In this document: piece after piece, positions 55,654 through 64,000 of the stretch
Layout of the letters: each line of letters starts with the position of its first letter
Position numbering within the stretch: position 1 is the stretch's first letter
Notes under the pieces: generated by a model
What the model was told of the DNA's origin: nothing
Seen by the model: only the letters and a program-made list of their open reading frames with translations
Databases searched by the model: none
DNA from: Anaeromyces robustus
Taxonomy: Eukaryota; Neocallimastigomycota; Neocallimastigomycetes; Neocallimastigales; Neocallimastigaceae
DNA: 64,000 nucleotides
Reading direction: 5' to 3'
NCBI GenBank assembly: GCA_002104895.1
Contig: MCFG01000006.1
Location: 277,501-341,500, forward strand
Program-made: the position numbers and the translations under genes

Positions 55654-58029
55654 AAAAAAAAAAACAAAAAAAAAGGTTTAAACAGTTAAACACTATAAAT
55701 GATAATAAATAACATTTTATATATATAAAATAAATAAAATAAAATAAAATAAATCAATATAAATATTATTATTAATATAATAATAATAATAATAATAATA
55801 ATAAAATAGAAAAAAAGAAAATAAAAGAAAAAAAAAAAAGAGAAAAAAAAAAAATGTAAAGAATAAATTTTTGGTTTCTTTTTTTCTTTTTTTTTTCTTT
55901 TTTTTTTTTAAAAAAATTTTTTTAATTTATTAATATATATATTAAAATATCAATAATTCATAAATACATTTTTTTATTATAATATAACATATTTTTTTTT
56001 TTTTAATAGAGTTAAAAAAAAAAAAAAATTAATTTGTCAAATATAATAATAACAAAAATAATATTTATAATAATAATAATAATAATAATATACAATTTAA
56101 AATAGAATATATAAAAAATATTAATAATAATTATTATTTATTTTTTACAACAATAACAACTATTATCAAAAAAGAAATGAATAATAATTAAATTATTAAA
56201 AATTAATCATATAAAATTATAGAAATATATATGTATATAATTATAGAAAGGAAAAAAAAAATGAGAAAGTAAAAAAAAAAAAGATAAAAAAAATGAAAAA
56301 AAAAAAAAATAAGAAAGAAATAAAAAATAGAAAATACAATAAATTAAAATAAAATAAAATAAAAAAAAATATAAACAAAATAAAAAAAAGATTAAATTCT
56401 TTATATTTTTTTATATTTTTATTTTTTTATTTATTTATTTATTAATATTTTTTTTCTCTTTTTTGTTTTTTCTTTTTTTATTTCTCCATTTTACTATAAT
56501 TTTTTTTATTCCTTTAAAAGAAAAAAAAAATTTTTTTTTCTATTATTTTTGTTGATCAAAAAAAAAAAAAAAAAAACAAAAAAGAAAAAAAAAATTAATA
56601 ATAATAATATCTTGTTTTTATATTTTTTTTTTAACAATTAAAATTATAAATATTATATATTTATTTATTTCAAAAAAAAATAATAATAATAATATTATAA
56701 TAATAATAAATAAACCCTTTTTAATTTATATAAATATTAATTACACCTAATAATAATAAAGTAATAAATACAAATAATAATAATACAAATAAAATAAAAA
56801 TAATAACGAATAAACCCATTAATTATTTTAAATAAAAATAAAAAAAAAAAATAATATAAAATAAAATAATATAAAATAAAATAATTAAAATAAAATAAAA
56901 AAAAAAAATTAAAATAGAAAAAATAGAAAAAAAAAAAAAAAAAAAAAAAAAAGAGTAAAAAAAAGAGTAAAAACAATTATATTCATTTTACTTTTTTTAC
57001 TCATTTTTTTTTTTTTTTATTATTTCAATTTTTTATTTTTATTTTATTTTATTTTATATTATTTTTTACACTACTCTATATATAAATTATAGTATAAAAA
57101 AAAATTTTTTTTTTATATTATAATTATTTATAAATGATCCAAAAATTTTCTATTAATTATAAATAATAATAATTAATAGAAAGAAAAAAAAAAATAAAGA
57201 ATATAAAGAATCAAGAATTAAGAAAAAAAAAGAAAGAAAGAAACTTTAAAAAAAAATAAATTAAATAAAAATAAAAACAACTGTAAAAAAAAAAGAAAAA
57301 AAAAAAAGTCTTTTTTTTTATATTTGTGTTTTTTTTTTTTGTTTTTTGTTTTATGTTTTTTGTCTTTTGTTTTTTCGTAATTATAATTAAATATATTTTT
57401 TTTTATTTTCATTTGTAAATATAAAAAGATAAAAAGTAAAAATGATTCTAATATATTTGGTATAATTTATAAGTATTAATTTTTATTATATTTTATTTTA
57501 TTTTATTTTATTTTATTTTATTTTATTTTATTTGATATATATATATATAACTATAATTATTATTTATTATTTATATAATAATAAATATTCATAATAATAA
57601 TAAAAAGAAAAAAAGGAAAAAAAAAAAAGAGTTTATTGAAATTGGCAGTTAATTAAATGAAATAAAATACAGAAGATATATAATTTAATTTTTACTCTTT
57701 TTTTTTTTATTTTTTATTTTTTTAATAAATTGTGTATAAGTAAAAATTTTTTTATAAAAAAAAATTTTTTTTTTTTTTTTGCGACTTAGTAAAATTTTTT
57801 AATGATTTCCACCATATAGACAAAGATAAAAATAAAGATGACAAAGATGAAGATGAAAAAATTAAAAAATTAAAATTTAATTTAATTAAAAAAAATTTTT
57901 TTTTTGTATATAAATACTTTATCTTTCCTTTAATTTTTTTTTTTTTTTTTATAAATTATAATAATAATAATAATAATAATAATCAATAAATAAATTAATA
58001 AATTAATAAATTAATAAAATACAAAAAAA
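55654..58029. repeat. 2.4-kb low-complexity spacer
   Basis: The first 200 bases are A-rich (probable 3' UTR). Dense poly(A)/poly(T), AAAAT and AAT runs follow, including poly(A) near 56933-56952 and an (ATTTT)n array at about 57491-57533. The plus strand just before 58030 is AAT and AATTAATA repeat. The reverse frames at 56737-56976 and 57218-57412 are repeat translations. A purine run GATAAAGATGACAAAGATGA occurs near 57828-57855. Confidence 0.7.
57491..57533. repeat. (TTTTA)n array
   Basis: About eight copies of ATTTT, followed by TTTGATATATATA. Directly readable. Confidence 0.9.
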
Positions 58030-58806
58030 ATGTGTCAAAATCAAAATCAAGACCAAGACCAAATAAATATTAGATTAGAAGAAGAAAAAGATTATTATGA
58101 AGTAGAAAATTTAACAAGAGAAGCTTTTTGGAATGTTTATCGACCAGGATGTTTTGAACATTTTATAGTTCATAATATAAGAAAAGATTCTAGTTTTATC
58201 AAAGAATTAGATTATATTATTGAAAAAGATGGAAAAATTATTGCAAATATTATTTATGCCAAAGGAATATTAAAATTAAAAAAACGAAAAAATATAGAAG
58301 ATATAAAAGGTGATAATAATAATAAAGAAGAAGAAAACGAAGAAAAAGAAAAAGTAAAAGAAGAAAAAGAAGAAGAAGAAGAAGAAGAAAAAGAAGTATT
58401 AATATTTGGACCTGTTAGTGTATTACCAGAATATCAAAAACAAGGATATGGAGAAAAATTAATACGATATAGTATGAAAAAAGCCAAAGAATTAGGATAT
58501 CAAGAAATTTTAATTACTGGTAATCCCGATTATTATAAAAAATTTGGATTTGAAAGTGCTTTTCATTATCGAATAATTTATGAAGGTATGAATGAAAATG
58601 AAGAATTACCATTTTTCATGATTTGTATTTTAAATAAAGAAAAATTTAATCAAACTTTCTATAATAATAATAAAAACGAAGAAAAAGATATAATATATAT
58701 TTATAGTGATCCCAAATGTTATAAAGTGAATGAAAAAGAATTAGAAGAATTTGATAAAAAATTTCCAAAAAAAATTAAAGAAAAAAGAAAAGGTCAATTA
58801 GAATAA
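58030..58806 (+). CDS. GNAT N-acetyltransferase of bacterial type with acidic insert, single exon
   Basis: An uninterrupted 258-codon frame. IRLEEEKDYYEVENLTREAF (residues 14-33) is the usual start of bacterial GNATs of the YhbS-like group. VSVLPEYQKQGYGEKLI holds motif A with the acetyl-CoA loop Q136-K-Q-G-Y-G141; NPDYYKKFGFE (about 165-175) is motif B; LPFFMICIL follows. The C-terminus, with SDPKCYKVNEKELEEFDKKF near its end, keeps the layout of clostridial homologues. Residues 82-121 are an Asn/Lys/Glu-rich low-complexity block, with long Glu runs, between two core strands, where bacterial relatives have a short turn. The substrate (small molecule amine or protein) is unknown. Lack of introns and bacterial wording suggest lateral gain followed by insertion of a GAA-repeat tract. 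Confidence 0.87.
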   Translation: MCQNQNQDQDQINIRLEEEKDYYEVENLTREAFWNVYRPGCFEHFIVHNIRKDSSFIKELDYIIEKDGKIIANIIYAKGILKLKKRKNIEDIKGDNNNKEEENEEKEKVKEEKEEEEEEEKEVLIFGPVSVLPEYQKQGYGEKLIRYSMKKAKELGYQEILITGNPDYYKKFGFESAFHYRIIYEGMNENEELPFFMICILNKEKFNQTFYNNNKNEEKDIIYIYSDPKCYKVNEKELEEFDKKFPKKIKEKRKGQLE

Positions 58807-58977
58807 AAAAAAAAAAGGATAGAATTAAAAAAAAAAATAGAATAAAAATGATAGAATAAAAATGATAGAATAAAGATGAAATAAAGATAGAATAAAGATA
58901 GAGTAAAGATAGAATTAAAAATATATATATATATATATAATATATAATAAATTATAGAATAAATTATATAAAAAAAA

Positions 58978-59008
<31 letters not shown>

Positions 59009-60169
59009 TGTATATTTTTTTTACCAAGTAGTGAGAGAAAGTGTGTAAACTTTTCTTAAACCACTTTCTTCTTTTCTTTTCTAGATAAATAAGTAAATAA
59101 ATAAATAAATAAATCTATATATTAAATTTATTAATATTTATTAATTTTTAACAAAACATTTACCCATGAAATAAAAAAAATAAATAACTAAATAAAAAAT
59201 AAAAATAAATATAAAACAATATATATATAAAATTTATATAAAAAATTTTAAAAAAGATTTTATACACCTCATACATAACTACACTTTTATTATTTATTTT
59301 TTAATTTTTTCTTTTTTTTTTTTTTTTTTTTTATTTTTATTTTATTTTTTTATTTTTTTTATTTTTTTTATTTTTTTTAATTTTTTTTTTTTTAATTTTT
59401 TTTTTTTTTTTCATTTTTTTAGAATAATAGATACTATTATTAATATACAATATGGAATTAGGATATATAATAAATGAATATATTTATATATGCTATTTTA
59501 CATATATTAAAAAAAAAAAATTAATTATAAATATTATGTATATTATTATATGATTATTATTATATGATTATTATGATTTATTTATCTACTAATATTATTT
59601 TATTATTTACTATTATTTAATTCATAATATATTTATTTTATTTTATTTTATTTATATAAATTTATATAAACTGGTATTAATTATTTATAATCAATTTTGT
59701 AATTTATTTTTAATTATTAAGTATTACTTTTTTTTTTTTTTAGTTGTTGTTGTTGTTACTATTATTATTATTGTTGTTGTTTGTTTGTTTTTGTTGTTGA
59801 GATTATATATATATTTTATATTTTATATATATTAATAATTATCATTAAGTATTTCTTTTTTTTTTTTTTTCGGATTGACTTATAAGTTGAAATTATAGAT
59901 ATTTACATATATATGTATATAATTAAAAAAAAAATAAAAAAGAAATCTCTTTTTTTTTTTTTTTTTTTATTTATTTATACATAATGAATTTTTTTTTTCC
60001 TTTAATATTCTACTACCTTATAATAAACCTTTATATATCATAAAAAAAAAAAAAGATATATGAAAATATAAATATTTTCATTTCTTTCTTTTTCATTTAT
60101 ATATCTTTAAAAAAAATAAAAAATTATCATTATTATTTTTTTTGTGTGGGTTTTGGTTTCCTTTCATAT
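58807..60169. other. convergent spacer between GNAT and CotH protein 2
   Basis: After the GNAT stop is a short tandem of ATAGAATAAA(A/G)ATG-like units (58818-58915). The 59280-60120 part is T-rich on the plus strand, A-rich in the sense of the CotH gene on the minus strand. It includes a TTG run near 59742-59796. No gene seen. Confidence 0.65.
58818..58915 (+). repeat. short degenerate tandem repeat after the GNAT gene
   Basis: Six or so units of 12-18 bp built on GATAGAATAAA, with A/G changes, just past the stop codon and so probably within the 3' UTR. Confidence 0.7.
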
Positions 60170-61323
60170 TTAGTAGAATAATTTTACATATAAAATAGTA
60201 AGAAAAGTTGGAATAATAAATAATTTCCATGATGTTATAGAAATCATGATTCTAGAAATAGCATTAGAAGTATCTTCTCCTTCAATACTTGAAAAATCAA
60301 CTAAACCTAAATTATTTTCAAATTCTGTAGGTACTTGTATTCCTAATTCTTGAACAAGGTTATTAATTCTTGTACTAAGAAAAGATTTAATAGGCATTCT
60401 ATCATCATTTTCAACATCAATTTCTTCGGTAACATGAGAATTAAAATCTTCCATGGTAAATTTTAAATCGGTATCTAAAGTTGGATTAGGATTAACTTTT
60501 GGTAAAGGAATATCCCATTCTACATCTTCACGAATAAGATTAGCTAAAGAATCTATACGTGGATAAATAGCTTTAGGATGAAAAGCTGTATTAAGAAGAC
60601 GTTGAAATATACCTTTAAATTTTTCTTCATTTTCTGGAGATTTACGTATAGCATCTAATGGTGGTCTTTCCTTACCAACATTTTCTTCTAATAATGGTGG
60701 ATATTCTGCTAATGGTGTAGTTTTCATAGCTGTAACACTACCACCACAACCAAATGTAAAATGGAAATCAGAATCATGGAAATACCATTGATTTTTTTTT
60801 AAATCTTTAAATACATAGAAATTACCAGGTTTATTCCAATAATTATCAACACCTCCAGCAATGAATTCCATTGCCATATATTTTAAAAAGGTATCTATAT
60901 CAAATGGCATTTTTGAAGCATCCCCTGAAGTATCATAATCTTGAATTCCTTTAAGTAATGGTAAAAATTCTTTAATAAAATGTTCTTCTGCATTTGCTTT
61001 TTTATCACTACCTTTATAACTATAAATAGCATACATTCCATTGGTTGGATCTTCACCATAATAACCTAAATCTCCAAAACCTGGAGATTCACAACTAGGA
61101 CAAAAATCACCTTTAAATAAGGAATAATCTTCATCTGAAAATTGTTTACCTTTATTAAAAGTAGCTTCAAGATAAGATTTACTAGTAATATCATCTGTTA
61201 AATTAAATAAACCTATACTTTCACCATTAATAAATAAACGAGCAAATCTATTTTGAGCTGCAGGTAGCCCAATAGAATTTAATATATCACCATAAAGTTT
61301 ATCTCTATATTAAAGTAAAAAAT

Positions 61324-61360
<37 letters not shown>

Positions 61361-62911
61361 AATAAAAATAGAAAGTTTATATATATTAAAAATTAATAAA
61401 TCACAAATAAATAAATAAATATAATAATAATTATAATAATTATTATAGAGATATTTATTTAGTTTATTTAAATTTTTAATTATTTACCTTATTAATGATG
61501 GATCCATATGTTCAGCACGTAATTTAATAGTAGAACGATTATAAAGTTCTTTACCTTTATCATTTTTTAAATTTTTAATTTTATAACTAAGTTTTGGTAC
61601 TTGTCTAGTAGATTGACCACTAATAAGTATTTGGGCATCATTAAAAGTTTTTACAGCATATGGACTATTATAAATAAATAAATAAATAAATATAAATATT
61701 AATAATATTTTAATAATATTTAATAAATAATATTTTAATATAAATTTTTTTATTATTATTATTGTTATAATTTATAATTTTTTTTAAAAACAATATTATA
61801 TTATATTATATTATATTATTATATTATTTTTATTTTATTTGATTTTATTTTATTTTTTTTTTATAATTTTTAATTCTTACCTTGCATAAATGACTTGAGC
61901 TTTTACTGCTGTATTAGATGTATTTTGATATAAATCATTTAATTGATTTTCATCACATTTAACGATAATAGTGGCAACGTAATTATCTAATATATATAAA
62001 AAATTAAATTTAAATTAAATTAAATTAAATAATAATAATTAAAAAAAAAAAAAAAATTAATATTATTAAAGATGAATATAAATAAATTTTTTTTTTTTTT
62101 TTTTTACTTTTAATTAATATATTAAATTTTATTTTTTTATTTTTTTATTTTTTATTTTGTAAAATTTTTAAATTTTTTTAATTTTAATTTTTTTTATCTA
62201 TTTTTATTTATTTACCATCATATAATTTAGAAAGTTCAAGAGTATCAAGTTCTTCATAGGCTCTTGGTAATCTTGGATGATTTAAAATTGTTATTTGCCT
62301 ATCGAAAAATTCATTAAGAGCATCTTCATTTTGTTCACGTTTACGAGTAAATGCTTCATCTTTAGTTTCTCCATTACCATAATCAATACTATAATTATAT
62401 TGAACAGGGAATTGAGATACATCAGCTTCTGCTTCAAAAAGTGGATAATAAGGTGATTCCATTTGTATTTTTTGACCATTAATATTAAGAGTAGGTTGGC
62501 CATTAACCGCTAATACTTTAAATGTAACTATATATAATATAATGTAATAAAAACATAATAAATAATAAGTTTTTTTTTTTTGTTTTATTTTTATTTTTAT
62601 TTTATATAAAAGTTAATATAAATAAATAAATATATATAAATATATATAAATTAATAATAATATGTAAATATAAATAAAAAATTAATAAAAAAATTTTTTT
62701 ATATTATTAAAAATTTATTATTTATAAATATTTAAATACATAATATATATTTCTTATTTTTTTATTATTTTTATTTTTATTTTTTATATTATTCTATTTC
62801 CCATTATTTTTTTTATTATTATAATTTATTTATTTATTTACCTTTCTCAGCATTTATTAATAATGCTTGAGTAGATACTAATAATAAACCTAAAGCTTTA
62901 TGGTATTTCAT
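60170..62911 (-). CDS. CotH-domain protein 2 with predicted GPI anchor, five exons
   Basis: Minus-strand exons 62911-62842, 62527-62216, 61986-61881, 61664-61488 and 61304-60170 give 599 residues. Residues 1-21 form a signal peptide (MKYHKALGLLLVSTQALLINA). VTFKVLAVNGQPTLNINGQ and LNEFFDRQ match the N-terminal part of CotH protein 1. The CotH core includes STIKLRAEHMDPSLIRDKLYGDILNSIGLP, LFINGESIGLFNLTDDI, a CPSC pair, VDNYWNKPGNFYVF and HDSDFHFTFG near residue 400 with the paired Asp. The last 20 residues are a hydrophobic tail (SWKLFIIPTFLTILYVKLFY) preceded by a small-residue stretch (EGEDTSNA), fitting a GPI-anchor signal. The protein is probably tethered at the cell surface. Donors at all four introns are GTAA. 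Kinase activity is possible but untested in this group. Confidence 0.91.
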
Positions 62912-64000
62912 TTTTTTTTTATTTATATCTATAATCAATACTTATTACACTATTTAAATAATAAATTTAATATAAAATATAAAATATATAAATATAAATG
63001 TAAATATAAATATTTATTAATAAATATCAATATCAATTATTTATTTATTTTTTATTTTTTATTTTCATATTTTTTTATTTTCATAATATTTTTAATATTT
63101 TTAATATTTTTTTTTTCAATATAATTATTATAAAAAAAAAAAAGGATAAATTATAATATCAAAAACTTTTTTTTCTTTATTTTTCAAGACAATATATTAA
63201 AATAAATTAAAATAAAATAATAAAAAAAAAACTTACATTTTTTTATATAATATATATTATAATAAAGTTTTATTTTTTTTTTTACAAAAAAAATTTTTTT
63301 TTAAAAGAAAATTTGGTCCTTTTTATATTTTTTTTTCTCCATTATTATTATTAATATTATTGTTAATATATAATTTCTTTCTTTCCTTATTGTTAATATA
63401 TTATTATATAATTTTAAAAAAGTTAAGTGGAAAATATAAAATGGAAATAAGTGGAAACGGAAATGAAAGTTGATAGAATAAAATAAAATAAATATAAATA
63501 AATATATTGTATATTGTATATTGTATATAAATATATTATAGATTATATATTATTATTAATTATTAATAGTAATTATTTTCGAATCAAATTTCTTTTGAAA
63601 TTAATTAATTAAAAAAAAAAAAAAAGAGTTTAAAAAAAAAACTTTAAAATTTCAATAAAATTAAATTCAAAAATGGAAATTTGTAACAAATGTACAAATG
63701 GATTTTAATAATTTGTACCGATGAAATTAAAATGAATAAATAAATAAATATATAAATATATATTTATTTATTATTATTTTTTTATTTATTTATTTTATTA
63801 TTATTTTATTATTATTTTATTTAATTAAATATGCATCTATTTATTTACTTTATGATATTATTCATTCATTCAATTTTCAAATTAGTTAAAAAGATTTCTT
63901 TGGTAAATGTTAAAAAAAAAAAGTTGAAAATACATAAAAAATAATAATAATAATTTATTATATATATTATTAAATTATTAAATTATAAAATTATTAAATC
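62912..64000. other. AT-rich flank upstream of CotH protein 2
   Basis: Should hold the promoter of the CotH gene on the minus strand. Contains TTTA and ATT runs, a TATTGTATATTGTATA triplication at about 63505-63530, and poly(A)/poly(T) runs. The 62900-63124 plus-strand frame is AT repeat translation. No gene seen up to the window end. Confidence 0.65.

Overview
The window looks like a nuclear contig from a eukaryote with a very AT-rich genome, most likely an anaerobic gut fungus (Neocallimastigomycota). The reasons are: GT-AG introns of roughly 80-420 bp that are almost pure A/T; kilobases of poly(A), poly(T), AAT, TTTA and AAAAT repeats between genes; two CotH-family secreted proteins; an axonemal (flagellar) CIMIP2/FAM166-type protein, which fits a zoospore-forming fungus and argues against Dictyostelium; and two single-exon enzymes of bacterial (Firmicutes-like) type. 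The phylum is inferred from gene content, not from a search.

Layout. 72-1380 (+) FAHD2-like hydrolase with a probable organelle presequence. 2339-4549 (+) DUF155/RMND1-RMD1 family membrane protein in five exons. 7108-9172 (-) SV2-type MFS transporter. 12047-15998 (-) gamma-adaptin of AP-1. 20814-23776 (+) CRAL-TRIO lipid-transfer-like protein with a C-terminal membrane anchor. 25444-27994 (-) coiled-coil/leucine-rich-repeat protein in which each LRR is its own exon. 29922 to about 30390 (+) decayed copy of the next gene. 32225-33154 (+) 3-hydroxyacyl-CoA dehydrogenase of Lactobacillales/Firmicutes type. 36561-38088 (+) ELO fatty acid elongase. 41163-45822 (-) SEC23 of the COPII coat, 13 exons. 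48523-50390 (+) CIMIP2 axonemal protein. 53752-55653 (+) CotH protein 1, single exon. 58030-58806 (+) GNAT acetyltransferase of bacterial type. 60170-62911 (-) CotH protein 2 with a predicted GPI signal.

All exon models were built by hand by matching GT donors to AG acceptors and checking that the reading frame and family motifs continue; no transcript evidence was available. About half of the window is gene-free low-complexity sequence. Functionally the genes mix core secretory traffic (AP-1, SEC23, CRAL-TRIO), lipid elongation, organelle proteins, flagellar structure, cell-surface/secreted CotH proteins and laterally acquired enzymes. There is no operon-like organisation. I saw no tRNA, rRNA, CRISPR array or recognisable transposon or virus-like element.

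The observations most worth a second look are the one-exon-per-LRR gene, the bacterial-type dehydrogenase with a decayed neighbour copy inside a field of TTTA arrays, the bacterial-type GNAT with an acquired acidic insert, and the DUF155 and FAHD2 proteins in a lineage thought to have hydrogenosomes instead of mitochondria.
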